Assembly (NCBI GenBank): GCA_944368065.1
Contig: CALVWV010000043.1
Coordinates: 1-64,000, forward strand
Reading direction: 5' to 3'
Source of the DNA: an uncultured Clostridia bacterium
GTDB lineage: Bacteria; Bacillota; Clostridia; Christensenellales; Borkfalkiaceae
DNA: 64,000 nucleotides
In this document: piece after piece, positions 25,062 to 35,131 of the stretch
Layout of the letters: each line of letters starts with the position of its first letter
Numbering within the stretch: the first letter of the stretch is position 1
Program-made: the position numbers and the translations under genes
Notes under the pieces: generated by a model
Database searches by the model: none
Told to the model about the DNA's origin: nothing
What the model saw: only the letters and a program-made list of their open reading frames with translations

Positions 25062-27727
25062 AACCTGTAAAACTTGAATTTTCGGGGCTTAACAGCTTTT
25101 CCGAAAAAGCGACGATAGATTTCCGTCCTCTGCTTTCGGGCGGCATATTCGGCATTTTCGGCGAGACGGGCAGCGGCAAAAGCACCATACTCGATGCGAT
25201 AAATTTCGCGCTTTACGGCGACATTGAAAGAAACCCCGACAAGCTCGATAAAATCAATTACAAATGCGACGAACTGAATGTCAGTTTCACTTTCGATATA
25301 TTCACAGAAGGTTCGCGCAAAACTTACCTTGTTGAGCGTACGATAAAGCGCAAAAGCGGCACGCACAAGGCAATATTATACGAATTTACTGACGGCAAAT
25401 CTGTCGCCGTGGCGGACAACGTTAAGACCGTTGGCGACAAAATTACCGAAATTATAGGCATAAATAAAGAAGATTTCAGAAAATGCATAGCCCTGCCGCA
25501 GGGTGAATTTGCCCAGTTCGTGAACTCTGCCCCCGCAGAGAGGATAGAGCTTATTGAAAGGCTGTTCAATCTTCAGAAGTACGGCAAGGCGCTTAAAGCA
25601 AAACTTTCCGCGAGGGAAAGCGCCGCCGAAGCCGAGCTCAACACCTTAGGCGGAAGCCTGAGCGTTTACGAAGGGGACACGAAGGAAAAGCTGAAAGAGC
25701 TTGAAGACGGAGCGGCAACGCTTTCTTCCGAGCTTGAAAAGCTTTCGCTTCAGTCGCGCGCTGCGGCGGAAGATTATGCTGCGAAAAAATCGCTTTTCGA
25801 TAAAAAGACGGCTTACGAGGCAGCGGCGGCAAAATTTGCCGAACTTAAAAAAAAGAAGCCCGCGTACGACGAGATGGGCAAAGTCCTGCCTTTGCTTTCA
25901 TACTGCGAAAATGCAGTTAAGAGCGCCAAAGAAGCAGAAAGTTGCAAAGCGCGCATGACTTCGCTCGGCGAAAGGAAAAATTCCCTCGAAAGTCGCGAAA
26001 AACAACTTGCGGCGGCATGCCTTGCGGCAGAAAAGTTGCTTGAAGATTGCGAAGCGAGAGGCGAAGCAGAAAAACTGCAGCGCGCTGAGAGCGCAATGGA
26101 AAGTCTTCTGCCCACTGCAAGATTATACGCTGCAAAAATAAAAGAATACGAAAATTGCCGCGTAAAGTACAGGGCAGAAATTAAAGGCGGAGCGCTCAAG
26201 CAGGAAGAGTACAAAAAGCTGCTTGAAAAATACAACGCCGAAAAGAGCGCGCTTGAAAGTCAGGGCGTTCCTGATATAGACGAATATTTCAAAAAAGAGT
26301 TTAAAGGCGGCATTTTAAAGGACGAGTATTCGCGCACGCTCAATTATATTAAAGACCTTCAGGCGGAAATAAGAAAGTTCGCGGATAAATCGCCGCTTTA
26401 CGATTTTTTAATCGGCGAACTTACAAGAAAGGGCAACGAATACAAAGAGCTTATTTTATCGCTCAAAGACGTAAAGCTCGACGTAAACGAAAAGCTCAGA
26501 AAGTTTCAGGCTGCGCTCACCGCATACAGACAGGCAGAAAAATCACTCACCGCTGCGGAAGGGCAGCTAAAAGCCTGCAAAATAGAACTTGAAAACATAT
26601 CCGCGCGCACGGATGAAATCAAATCGCGCGGCGAAACCCTTAGTAAAGAATGTGCGGAAGCAGAAAAACAGCTTACAGAAGTTTTCGGCGAGGCAAAAGA
26701 CTTTGAAGCCAAACTTAACAAGATGCGCGCCGAAGCCAGAGCGGCGCTCGATAAAAAGAGACAGCTTGCAAAAAATGCCGAAAATGCGCGCGCAGAACTT
26801 AGCGAAAACAAAGCGGCTTCGGCAGCAAACAACGCAAATTTAAGCGCTGTAGGGGAACAGTACGAAAAGGCGCTGCAAAGCGTGCGCGAAAACGTTGAAA
26901 AAGCGGCATTTGACGAAGTTTCGCAGTGCCGCGCGCTTACGGATAAATACAGTGGCTACAGACAAGCCCAGAATGAATACAATAGTTTTATAAGCGATTA
27001 TTCCGCTGCAAAGGGAGCGGTCGAAAGCCTGCGCCCCGACAGCGGCACTGAGAACATAACAAAAGAACAGGTCGAAGCCGCAGAAAAGAAAAAGCAGGAG
27101 TGCGAAAATCTTTTTACAAAAACTTCGGGCGAGCTTGCAGTTATGAAAAAGAGCGCCGAAGAGCTGAAAAAGCGGCTTAAGGAAAAGGCGGAGGTGGAAA
27201 AAAAGCTTTCCGCTGTAAAGAAAGAGCGCGACCTTATAGGCCAGCTCAAGAGCCTTATCCGCGACAACAAGTTCATGGAATATATCGCCAACGAGCACCT
27301 CGTAGGCATTTCGCGCGCGGCGTCGCGCACGCTTATTGAGCTTACGGACGGCAGGTATTATCTTGCTTACGTAGACAATAATTTCTGCGTAGGCGATAAT
27401 TATAACGGCGGCGAACTCAGAAAGGTAAAGACGCTTTCGGGCGGGGAAACATTCCTCGTATCGCTCTCGCTCGCGCTTGCGCTGAGCGCCACGATATGCA
27501 GGCGTTCGCTAAAATCTATAGAGTTTTTCTTCCTCGACGAAGGTTTCGGCACGCTTGACGGCGACCTTATAGATACCGTACTCGGCGCGCTCGAAAAGCT
27601 CAAAAACGAAAACTTTTCCATCGGACTCATAAGCCACGTGGAGGAGCTCAAACACAGAATAAGCAGCAAAATTTTAGTAAGTAAAGCGACTGAAAGCCAC
27701 GGCTCAACGATAAAAATCAGTTGCTGA
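25058..27727 (+). CDS. sbcC: Exonuclease subunit SbcC (Rad50-like SMC ATPase)
   Basis: An 889-residue SMC-type ATPase. The N-terminal head has IFGIFGETGSGKSTILDAI (Walker A). The C-terminal head has VKTLSGGETFLVSLSLALAL (signature) and FFFLDEGFGTLDGD (Walker B and D-loop), with GLISHVEEL at the end. About 550 residues of coiled coil lie between. I find no CxxC zinc-hook in the middle of the coil, where Rad50/SbcC proteins normally carry one. The protein is also shorter than E. coli SbcC (1048). It partners with SbcD and is translationally coupled to it. Confidence 0.95.
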   Translation: MKPVKLEFSGLNSFSEKATIDFRPLLSGGIFGIFGETGSGKSTILDAINFALYGDIERNPDKLDKINYKCDELNVSFTFDIFTEGSRKTYLVERTIKRKSGTHKAILYEFTDGKSVAVADNVKTVGDKITEIIGINKEDFRKCIALPQGEFAQFVNSAPAERIELIERLFNLQKYGKALKAKLSARESAAEAELNTLGGSLSVYEGDTKEKLKELEDGAATLSSELEKLSLQSRAAAEDYAAKKSLFDKKTAYEAAAAKFAELKKKKPAYDEMGKVLPLLSYCENAVKSAKEAESCKARMTSLGERKNSLESREKQLAAACLAAEKLLEDCEARGEAEKLQRAESAMESLLPTARLYAAKIKEYENCRVKYRAEIKGGALKQEEYKKLLEKYNAEKSALESQGVPDIDEYFKKEFKGGILKDEYSRTLNYIKDLQAEIRKFADKSPLYDFLIGELTRKGNEYKELILSLKDVKLDVNEKLRKFQAALTAYRQAEKSLTAAEGQLKACKIELENISARTDEIKSRGETLSKECAEAEKQLTEVFGEAKDFEAKLNKMRAEARAALDKKRQLAKNAENARAELSENKAASAANNANLSAVGEQYEKALQSVRENVEKAAFDEVSQCRALTDKYSGYRQAQNEYNSFISDYSAAKGAVESLRPDSGTENITKEQVEAAEKKKQECENLFTKTSGELAVMKKSAEELKKRLKEKAEVEKKLSAVKKERDLIGQLKSLIRDNKFMEYIANEHLVGISRAASRTLIELTDGRYYLAYVDNNFCVGDNYNGGELRKVKTLSGGETFLVSLSLALALSATICRRSLKSIEFFFLDEGFGTLDGDLIDTVLGALEKLKNENFSIGLISHVEELKHRISSKILVSKATESHGSTIKISC

Positions 27728-27737
27728 GGGAGCAGAT

Positions 27738-29408
27738 TTGTCCAATATTTTGACCCCTGTTTCGCTATGGAAGGACTTTGACGACAGTCTTGACGTTTCT
27801 GCAGAAACTCTTTCCGAAAAAATAGACGGCGAAATAAGAACAGAATACCTTAATTTTTACGGCAGGGATACAGGCGCGGGACGCGTTAAAATTTTTGCCG
27901 CTTTTGCGAGCAATAAAACAGCCGCGGCAGACAGCGCCGTCATCCTTTTGCCCGACAGCTACTGTACGGTCGACGACGTGCTTGTAAAATTTTTCGTAAA
28001 GCGCGGCTACAGCGTTCTTATGCCCGACTACCGTGGGAAATGGCAGGGCGCGGAAAATTATACCGTGTATCCCGAAAACGTTTCTTATGCCAACCTTGCG
28101 GAATGCGGCAGGCACAAGGATTACGTGGACGAAGACGCCTCCAAAACAAGCTGGTACGAGTGGGTTGCCGCAGCGCGCTACTGCTATAAATACCTTTTAA
28201 GCCGCGGCTATGCCGGCAAAATAGGCGTAGTCGGCATACGCGACGGCGGCGAGATAGCGTGGAAACTTGCATCATGCATAGACATTGCCTGCCTCGTCAC
28301 GGTGTGCGCAGCTGGCTGGAAGACGTACAGCGGCTATTACAAGTTCGGTTCGCAGGAGCCCGCTCTCGACGAAGAGAGGTACCGCTTCATCGCGGGCATA
28401 GACTCGCAGGCATACGCGCCTTTCGTGCGCTGTCCCGTGCTCATGCTCTGTTCCACCAACGACGAACGCTTCGATTACGACAGGGCGTACGACACTTTTT
28501 CACGCATAAACGAAAAATACGTCGGCGACAGCGTAATTTCTTATTCCGTGCACTGCAACGGCTGCATAGACCTCGACGGAACAAAGGATATGTTCCTTTT
28601 CCTCGATAAATTTGTAAAAGGCAGGCATGTATTCCTGCCTAAACCCGCGGTAATCACAGTCACCACCGACGAGGAACAGAACCTTATCGCCCGCGCCGAA
28701 TTCGACCCTCAGGGCGTTCCAGAAGAATACGGACTTTATATGGCGGAGGACTGCATAGACCCCGCTGCACGCGAATGGACCCCCGCGCCCTATAAGGGAG
28801 GCAACGGTCAGACGCGCGACTTTTACCTCAATATTTATGAAAAAACCGCCGCAGTATTTGCTTTCTGCTACGCGAGATACACAAACGGTTTTACCGTATG
28901 GTCGAGAATGGCGGTAAGAAAAGTTAGCGGAAAGTTCAGAAACATGCGCAGAAAGTGCCGCGTGCTTTATTCCGCAAAAAGCGGAGCAGACAGTCTTTCC
29001 ATAGCCGACCGCTCTTTTGCGCTCGGCGGAGTGTTCCTGACGAGCGACGCCGTTATGCCTCAGGTAGTGGAAAAACCGGGCGGACTCAAAGGCGCTTACT
29101 CTGTATGCGGGCTCATGATGTTCAGGGCTAACAGCTCGTGCTATGCGCCCGAAGAAGATTCCATATTAAAGCTCGACATCTTCTGCGATAACCCCGCGGA
29201 CGTAAAATTCTGCATACAGGATATGACGGGCGGAATCAATTATACCGCTCGCTCTCACATAGCGGGAGGGATATGGCAGAGCGTTCTGCTCGAAAGCAAA
29301 GATTTCAAAAACGAACAGGGTATGCATCTGCCCGGATTTAAAGGTAAAATCAAGTTTACCATAACCTGCGGCGAGCAGTACGCCGTCAACAACGTTATGT
29401 GGCTTTGA
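27738..29408 (+). CDS. CocE-like alpha/beta hydrolase-fold protein lacking the nucleophile serine
   Basis: A 556-residue protein. Residues about 40-300 look like an alpha/beta hydrolase core: AVILLPDSY, RGYSVLMPDYRG (91-100), a nucleophile-elbow-like GVVGIRDGG, VLMLCSTNDERFD with a plausible acid, and YSVHCNGC with a plausible His. The elbow reads G-I-R-D-G-G, so the catalytic Ser is replaced by Arg168 (or Asp169). The C-terminal 250 residues are beta-rich, as in CocE-type esterases. No signal peptide is seen. The start is TTG with GAGGGA upstream, 10 bp after sbcC, so it belongs to the sbcDC operon. A catalytic role is doubtful. Confidence 0.65.
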   Translation: MSNILTPVSLWKDFDDSLDVSAETLSEKIDGEIRTEYLNFYGRDTGAGRVKIFAAFASNKTAAADSAVILLPDSYCTVDDVLVKFFVKRGYSVLMPDYRGKWQGAENYTVYPENVSYANLAECGRHKDYVDEDASKTSWYEWVAAARYCYKYLLSRGYAGKIGVVGIRDGGEIAWKLASCIDIACLVTVCAAGWKTYSGYYKFGSQEPALDEERYRFIAGIDSQAYAPFVRCPVLMLCSTNDERFDYDRAYDTFSRINEKYVGDSVISYSVHCNGCIDLDGTKDMFLFLDKFVKGRHVFLPKPAVITVTTDEEQNLIARAEFDPQGVPEEYGLYMAEDCIDPAAREWTPAPYKGGNGQTRDFYLNIYEKTAAVFAFCYARYTNGFTVWSRMAVRKVSGKFRNMRRKCRVLYSAKSGADSLSIADRSFALGGVFLTSDAVMPQVVEKPGGLKGAYSVCGLMMFRANSSCYAPEEDSILKLDIFCDNPADVKFCIQDMTGGINYTARSHIAGGIWQSVLLESKDFKNEQGMHLPGFKGKIKFTITCGEQYAVNNVMWL

Positions 29409-29410
29409 AT

Positions 29411-30046
29411 ATGGACGAAGAAAGGTTGCTCGGGCGGAAGCGGTACGCCCTTTATAAAGACCCGCTGGCTATTTTTTTAGCCGTAGTAATTTTCATACTT
29501 CTGTGCGGCGTCCTGTTTTTCGTCCGCTTTGTAGGCATTTACGTTGTGGGCAGTTCTATGTCGCCCACGCTCACAGGTGCCGAGCATAACTACGAAAAAG
29601 GCGGCGATTATCTGTATGCCGATACTTATGCTGCTCCCGATTACGGCGATATAGTAGTCGTATACAAGCCGGACTCTGATAAAGACCTTTTAATTAAAAG
29701 GGTTATAGCCCTCGGCGGTGACGCCGTATATATCGACCGCGGCGTCGTTTACGTGGCATATCAGAACACGGAAAATTTTGTGGCGCTCGAAGAGGACTAC
29801 GTACTCGCCGAAAACAATGATCCTGATCTTCCGCAGAACACATTCCGTTCCGCAGAAAATCCGCTGATAGTCGGCGAAGGACAGATGTTCCTTCTTGGCG
29901 ACAACCGCGGCAACAGTCACGCATACAGCGTTGACAGCCGCAGTTACGGCACTTTCGGCTACGATAAGCTTATAGGCGTCGTCCCCCGATGGGCGATAAA
30001 CATGAAGAGCTTTTTCACTTCGGTTTATTCGTTTTTCGCGTTCTGA
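29411..30046 (+). CDS. lepB: Signal peptidase I
   Basis: About 211 residues with one N-terminal membrane anchor (PLAIFLAVVIFILLCGVLFF, near 18-37) and the catalytic domain outside. The Ser-Lys dyad is visible: the nucleophile Ser49 in VGSSMSPTL and the general base Lys in LIKRVIALGGD. Box E is present as FLLGDNRGNSHAYSVDSR. It removes signal peptides from Sec-exported proteins. It begins near the end of the hydrolase-like gene. A GTG at 29399 would overlap that gene by 10 bp, and the ATG at 29411 starts 3 bp after its stop. Neither has a clear ribosome binding site, suggesting coupling. Confidence 0.92.
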   Translation: MDEERLLGRKRYALYKDPLAIFLAVVIFILLCGVLFFVRFVGIYVVGSSMSPTLTGAEHNYEKGGDYLYADTYAAPDYGDIVVVYKPDSDKDLLIKRVIALGGDAVYIDRGVVYVAYQNTENFVALEEDYVLAENNDPDLPQNTFRSAENPLIVGEGQMFLLGDNRGNSHAYSVDSRSYGTFGYDKLIGVVPRWAINMKSFFTSVYSFFAF

Positions 30047-30063
30047 GATTAAAACCAATCATA

Positions 30064-30095
30064 AAATATACCCGCAATGAAATATACCCGCGGAA
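30064..30095. repeat. Short tandem repeat (two 16-bp units)
   Basis: AAATATACCCGC occurs at 30064-30075 and again at 30080-30091, a 16-bp period, in the gap between lepB and the ACT-domain gene. Two CCGCGG sites frame the rest of the gap (around 30087 and 30130). No function is apparent. Confidence 0.45.
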
Positions 30096-30165
30096 CAAAG
30101 CTGCGGCTGATATGGCTGTTGCTTCCCGCGGAAAAATATAAATAATTTACAGGAGAAACTGATTT

Positions 30166-30435
30166 ATGCGCGCAGTCGTTACTGTCGTAGGCAAAGACAA
30201 AACAGGCATCATCGCAAAAGTAAGCGCTTTTCTTGCAGAAAAAGGCGTAAACATTCTCGATATAAGCCAGACTATTCTGCAGGACTATTTCGCCATGATA
30301 ATGCTCGTCGATATGTCGGGCGCAAAGGATGAACTTTCCGTTCTTGCCCAGGAATGCTCTGAAATGGGCAAAAAGATAGGCATGAGCATACACCTTCAGC
30401 ACGAAGAAATTTTCAACGCCATGCACAGGGTCTGA
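30166..30435 (+). CDS. ACT domain-containing protein (UPF0237)
   Basis: An 89-residue stand-alone ACT domain: [20 protein letters not shown], then the ligand-loop region [12 protein letters not shown] and a second helix ending in [16 protein letters not shown] domains bind amino acids and regulate partner enzymes. This UPF0237 type is almost always paired with the UPF0210 gene, as it is here (10 bp downstream). ACAGGAG precedes the ATG. It probably forms an amino-acid-sensing unit with its neighbour; the ligand is unknown. Confidence 0.9.
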   Translation: MRAVVTVVGKDKTGIIAKVSAFLAEKGVNILDISQTILQDYFAMIMLVDMSGAKDELSVLAQECSEMGKKIGMSIHLQHEEIFNAMHRV

Positions 30436-30445
30436 GAGGCGCATA

Positions 30446-31801
30446 ATGTTCAATAAATACGACGTACTCGAAACTATAAACATGGTCGAAAAGGAGCACC
30501 TTGATATCCGCACGATAACTATGGGCATATCGCTTCTGCCTTGCGTGGCGGGCTCCGCCGATGAAACCGCAAAAAAGGTGTACGACAGAATATGCTCCCG
30601 GGCAGAAAACCTTGTGAAGGTTGCCGAATCGCTCTCCATGGAATACGGCATTCCTATCGTGAACAAGCGCGTATCAGTAACGCCCGCAAGCATAATCTGC
30701 GCGCCCTTTGCCGCACAGTCGGCAAAGATAGGCAAAGCGCTTGACGACGCCGCCAGAACTTTAGGCATAGATTTCCTCGGCGGCTACTCCGCGCTCGTGC
30801 ACAAGGGTATGGCAGACTATGAAAAAACTTTCATAGAGACCATTCCCGAAGTGCTTGCAACTACGGAAAAGCTGTGCTCATCGATAAATATCGGCTCTTC
30901 CAAGTCTGGCATTAATATGGACGCCGTCCGCCTTATGGGCGAGATTGTCAAACAGACGGCCGAACTTACCAAAAGCAGGGACGGCTTCGGCTGTGCCAAG
31001 CTCGTCGTGTTCTGCAACGCCGTAGAGGACAACCCTTTCATGGCTGGCGCATTCCACGGCGTTGGCGAAAGCGGAACCGTTGTGAACGTTGGCGTATCCG
31101 GTCCCGGCGTTGTACAGCACGCAATAGAGAGCATACCCGAAGCAAACCTCACCGAACTTGCCGAAATGATAAAGCGCACCGCCTTCAAAATTACGAGGGC
31201 TGGTCAGCTGGTTGCAAGGGAAGCGGCGAGGAGGCTCGGCGCAGAATTCGGCATAGTAGACCTTTCGCTTGCACCCACACCCGCAAGAGGCGATTCTGTA
31301 GCCCAGATTCTTGAAGAAATGGGACTTGAAAGAGTAGGCACACACGGCACTACGGCTTGCCTTGCCATGCTCAACGACGCTGTAAAAAAGGGCGGCGTTA
31401 TGGCAAGCTCGCGCGTGGGCGGACTTTCGGGTGCGTTCATTCCCGTTTCAGAAGATATCGGAATGATAGAGGCGGCGGAAAAGGGCGGTCTCTGCATAGA
31501 CAAGCTCGAGGCAATGACTGCCGTATGTTCGGTAGGCCTCGACATGATAGCTATTCCTGGCGATACCCCCGCAAGCACGATAAGCGCGATTATAGCCGAC
31601 GAAGCGGCTATCGGCATGATTAACAACAAAACTACCGCGGTGCGCGTTATCCCCGCGCCCGGAAAAGGCGTAGGCGACTGCGTGAACTTCGGCGGACTTT
31701 TGGGAAGAGCGCCCATAATGCCCGTTCACGGCGAATCAAGCGCAAAATTCATTGCAAGGGGCGGACTTATTCCCGCGCCCATTCATTCAAATAAAAACTG
31801 A
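30446..31801 (+). CDS. UPF0210 family protein (DUF711)
   Basis: A 451-residue UPF0210 protein: the start [20 protein letters not shown] and the core [29 protein letters not shown] and [20 protein letters not shown] are typical. A glycine-rich region, [19 protein letters not shown], also fits. The family is structurally related to glycyl-radical-type barrels, but its biochemical role is unsettled. Length is normal and complete. The GAGAGGC at 30433-30439 overlaps the previous stop, so it is co-translated with the ACT-domain gene. Confidence 0.9.
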   Translation: MFNKYDVLETINMVEKEHLDIRTITMGISLLPCVAGSADETAKKVYDRICSRAENLVKVAESLSMEYGIPIVNKRVSVTPASIICAPFAAQSAKIGKALDDAARTLGIDFLGGYSALVHKGMADYEKTFIETIPEVLATTEKLCSSINIGSSKSGINMDAVRLMGEIVKQTAELTKSRDGFGCAKLVVFCNAVEDNPFMAGAFHGVGESGTVVNVGVSGPGVVQHAIESIPEANLTELAEMIKRTAFKITRAGQLVAREAARRLGAEFGIVDLSLAPTPARGDSVAQILEEMGLERVGTHGTTACLAMLNDAVKKGGVMASSRVGGLSGAFIPVSEDIGMIEAAEKGGLCIDKLEAMTAVCSVGLDMIAIPGDTPASTISAIIADEAAIGMINNKTTAVRVIPAPGKGVGDCVNFGGLLGRAPIMPVHGESSAKFIARGGLIPAPIHSNKN

Positions 31802-31823
31802 TAAATATAAAGGACGATAATAT

Positions 31824-33599
31824 ATGGAAAGAAATCAGGTTGAAAAGCGTTATACTTGGAACACGGACGACATTTTCTCTTCGGACGAAGAATGGGAAAA
31901 GGCTTACGCCGAAACAGAAAAAAGCATCAGTTTTTCGGCTTATGCAGGCAAGCTCGGCGATAAAAAAGAACTTCTCGCCCTCCTTAAAGAGAGCGACGAG
32001 TTCTCCAAAAAGTTAGAGCGCGTATTCATTTACGCTTCCATGAAGCACGACGAAGACACGCGCGTTTCCAAATATATGGCTTACGACTCCAAGTGCGCGG
32101 CGCTCATTTCAAAATACAGCGCTGAAATGGCGTTTTTTGAACCGGAAATGGCAGCTCAGGACGAAGAATACCTCAATTCCCTTCTCGAGGACAAGGATTT
32201 TTCCGACTACGACTATATGATAAAAACGCTCATAAAGCGCAAGCCTCACGTCATTCCCGAAGCCGAGGAAAGGCTGGTAGCCATGGCGGGAGAAACTTTG
32301 GGTTCGTTCAGCGATATCTTTTCCATGATAGACAACGCCGACCTTCCGCTCCCCGAAATAGAGCTCGACGGCGAGAAGACCAAGCTCACCCACGGCACTT
32401 ACGGCGTACTAATGCGCTCTTCCGACAGGGCGAAGAGAAAGGAAGCTTACGAAAAATATTACGGCGCATACGAAAGCCTTCTCAACACAATAACTGCGAC
32501 ATACTACGGCAACGTCAAAAAAGATGTGTTTCTGAGCAGAGCTTATAAATACAATTCCTGCCTCGAGCGCGCGCTTTCTACCGAAGACGTAAAGGAATGC
32601 GTTTACCAGAACCTGCTCGAAGCCGTTAAAAAGAGCTTCCCCGCAATGCACCGCTACATTGCAGACAGAAAGAAGATTTTGGGCTACGATAAACTTTACT
32701 TCTACGACGTTTATGCTCCGCTCGTATCGGACGCAGACGTCAAAATGAACTACGACGACGCTTACGCTTACGTAATAAAGGGTCTTGCGCCCCTCGGCAA
32801 GGAATATCAGGCGCTGTTAAAGCGCGGTCACGACGAGCGCTGGATAGACGTGGAGGAAACAGAGGGAAAGCGCAGCGGCGCGTACAGCACTGGCTGCTAC
32901 GGCGTTCATCCCTACGTGCTTCTCAACTACAAGCCCACCATAAGCGATATTTTCACGATAGCGCACGAAATGGGGCATTCGCTTCACAGCTATTTCTCCT
33001 CGCACAACCAGCCCTACGCCAAGAGCGACTATAAAATATTTGTAGCAGAAGTTGCAAGCACGGTAAACGAAGTGCTTCTGCTCAAGTTCATGCTCGGCGA
33101 TACCAAGGACGAAAATCTTAAAAAGTTCCTTTTGAACTACTATCTCGATACAATCCGCGGAACGCTTCACCGCCAGACAATGTTCGCCGAGTTCGAATAC
33201 GAGGCTCACGCTCTCGCTGAAAAAGGCGAGCCCCTCACAAAGGAACTTCTTTGCGACATTTACGGCAGAATCGGCAAGGACTACTACGGCGAAGCTATCG
33301 AGCACGACTTCGATATCTCTTGCGAGTGGGCGAGAATCCCTCATTTTTACAGGGCGTTCTACGTTTATAAGTACGCAACAGGCATAACTGCGGCGATAAA
33401 TATCGCGCACAGAATTCTGACGGAAGGTGAACCCGCCGTAAAAGATTATTTCAAGTTCCTTTCCAGCGGCTCATCGTCAGACCCCGTGTCGCTTTTAAGG
33501 CTTGCGGGAGTTGACCTTGAAACAAAGGCGCCGTTTGAGTTTGCAATGAACGAATTCGGCGAAACGCTTGCCGAATTTGAAAAACTTATGAATATATAA
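31824..33599 (+). CDS. pepF: Oligoendopeptidase F (M3 metallopeptidase)
   Basis: A 591-residue cytoplasmic zinc peptidase of family M3B. The zinc site is IAHEMGHSLHSYFS (HExxH, about 385-398), with the third ligand Glu in VAEVASTVNEVLLL about 25 residues later. The N-terminal half matches PepF (RYTWNTDDIFSSDEEWEKAY). It degrades short peptides of about 7-17 residues. AAAGGA lies ahead of the ATG, 22 bp after the UPF0210 gene, so it may share that transcript. Length is usual for PepF. Confidence 0.95.
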   Translation: MERNQVEKRYTWNTDDIFSSDEEWEKAYAETEKSISFSAYAGKLGDKKELLALLKESDEFSKKLERVFIYASMKHDEDTRVSKYMAYDSKCAALISKYSAEMAFFEPEMAAQDEEYLNSLLEDKDFSDYDYMIKTLIKRKPHVIPEAEERLVAMAGETLGSFSDIFSMIDNADLPLPEIELDGEKTKLTHGTYGVLMRSSDRAKRKEAYEKYYGAYESLLNTITATYYGNVKKDVFLSRAYKYNSCLERALSTEDVKECVYQNLLEAVKKSFPAMHRYIADRKKILGYDKLYFYDVYAPLVSDADVKMNYDDAYAYVIKGLAPLGKEYQALLKRGHDERWIDVEETEGKRSGAYSTGCYGVHPYVLLNYKPTISDIFTIAHEMGHSLHSYFSSHNQPYAKSDYKIFVAEVASTVNEVLLLKFMLGDTKDENLKKFLLNYYLDTIRGTLHRQTMFAEFEYEAHALAEKGEPLTKELLCDIYGRIGKDYYGEAIEHDFDISCEWARIPHFYRAFYVYKYATGITAAINIAHRILTEGEPAVKDYFKFLSSGSSSDPVSLLRLAGVDLETKAPFEFAMNEFGETLAEFEKLMNI

Positions 33600-33605
33600 A
33601 CTACT

Positions 33606-35099
33606 ATGTCAGACAAAACTAACGTTTTACCTAACAATTTAGAGGCGGAGCAGGCGCTTTTAGGCTGTATGCTCATCGACAGTGACGTTCTTTCAGAGGT
33701 TGCGGATAAGCTTACGGACAGGGATTTTTACCACGAATCCCATCAGCTTATAATGTCTGCCATTTTGAAGGTGTTCAACCAGAGAAAGCCCGCCGACATC
33801 GTAACCCTTACCGACTGCCTTGAAAAGGACGGAAACCTTTCCAAGGTGGGCGGCATTGATTACATAACCGCGCTCACGCAGACTACGCCGTCCGCCGCGA
33901 ATTACAAGCATTATTACGACATTGTAAAGCGCGACAGCACCAACCGCGAGCTTATACGCGCTTCGCGCAACATCATAGAAAATTCCATGAACAGCGAAGA
34001 CGGCACGCAGAGCGTGCAGTACGCCGAAAAACTTATCTACGATATCGCCAAAAAGGGCGACAGCTCCACGATGGACGACATACGCGAAAGTTCCGTCGTC
34101 GGCGACGTCATAGACAGATTTGAAACTATTGCAAGCAATAAAGACGCACTTCGCGGAATTCCAACAGGTTTTCCTTTTCTTAATAAAATAACAAACGGAT
34201 TTCAGCGCTCAGACCTTATAGTAATTGCGGCGCGTCCTGGCAGCGGTAAAACGTCGCTTGCCATGAATATTGTAGAGGCGGCTGCGTTCCAGGGCAACGT
34301 CTGCGCTGTTTTCTCGCTGGAAATGCCTAAAATCCAGATAGTGCAAAGGCTTCTGTGCGCCAGCGCAAAAGTCAGCATGTCCAACGCGCTTTCGGGTAAA
34401 CTGACGCCCAACGACTGGAAGGCACTCGTCAAAACCAGCGAAGAGCTCAAACAGCTTTCAATCATAATAGACGATTCTTCGCGCGTTACCCCTGCGGAAA
34501 TTCTTTCAAAATGCAGAAGGATAAAGGCAAAGAACGGCGGCAGACTCGACCTGGTGATGATAGACTATATCCAGCTTATGTCCAGCGGTTCCAAGCAGGA
34601 TGAAAACCGTACGCGCGAAATCGCGCATATAACGGGCGACCTTAAAATTATGGCAAAGGAACTCGATGTGCCCGTAATAGCGCTTTCACAGCTCCGCCGT
34701 ATGGTGGGCGAGCCGCAACTTTCCGACCTGCGCGAATCGGGCGCCATAGAGCAGGACGCAGATATGGTTATTTTCATAAACCGTCCCGACATGACAGCCA
34801 CGCCCGAAGAAATTGAAAAGAACAAAATAGTCCGCGGAATGGCGGACCTGATAGTTGCCAAACACCGTAACGGCGAACTTGGCAGAACCCAGCTCCGCTT
34901 CAAGGGCGAATACACCAAATTCGTCACACCCGACCCGAGCGAGCTTAAACAGCTTGCGCGCGATGCGGGCAAGGGCGGCAAAAACAAACAGAGCGAAGAC
35001 GAACCCGAGGAGGATGAAGAATATTCCGAGGAAAATTCCGACGATATGCCCGACGACGGTATGGTTTTCAGCGACGATAACTACGGCGGCGAAGAGTAA
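33606..35099 (+). CDS. dnaB: Replicative DNA helicase DnaB
   Basis: A 497-residue DnaB (DnaC in Bacillus naming). The N-terminal domain (LPNNLEAEQALLGCMLID) binds primase. The RecA-like motor contains IVIAARPGSGKTSLAMNI (Walker A, near 206-223), VFSLEMPKIQIVQRLL, LDLVMIDYIQLM (Walker B) and VIALSQLRR. The arginine finger region KHRNGELG is present near the C-terminus. The last 45 residues are an acidic, probably disordered tail. It unwinds DNA at the replication fork as a hexamer. It is 6 bp behind pepF with no strong ribosome binding site. Confidence 0.97.
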   Translation: MSDKTNVLPNNLEAEQALLGCMLIDSDVLSEVADKLTDRDFYHESHQLIMSAILKVFNQRKPADIVTLTDCLEKDGNLSKVGGIDYITALTQTTPSAANYKHYYDIVKRDSTNRELIRASRNIIENSMNSEDGTQSVQYAEKLIYDIAKKGDSSTMDDIRESSVVGDVIDRFETIASNKDALRGIPTGFPFLNKITNGFQRSDLIVIAARPGSGKTSLAMNIVEAAAFQGNVCAVFSLEMPKIQIVQRLLCASAKVSMSNALSGKLTPNDWKALVKTSEELKQLSIIIDDSSRVTPAEILSKCRRIKAKNGGRLDLVMIDYIQLMSSGSKQDENRTREIAHITGDLKIMAKELDVPVIALSQLRRMVGEPQLSDLRESGAIEQDADMVIFINRPDMTATPEEIEKNKIVRGMADLIVAKHRNGELGRTQLRFKGEYTKFVTPDPSELKQLARDAGKGGKNKQSEDEPEEDEEYSEENSDDMPDDGMVFSDDNYGGEE

Positions 35100-35131
35100 G
35101 CCCCGCGAAAATACTATTTAACGGCAAAATT

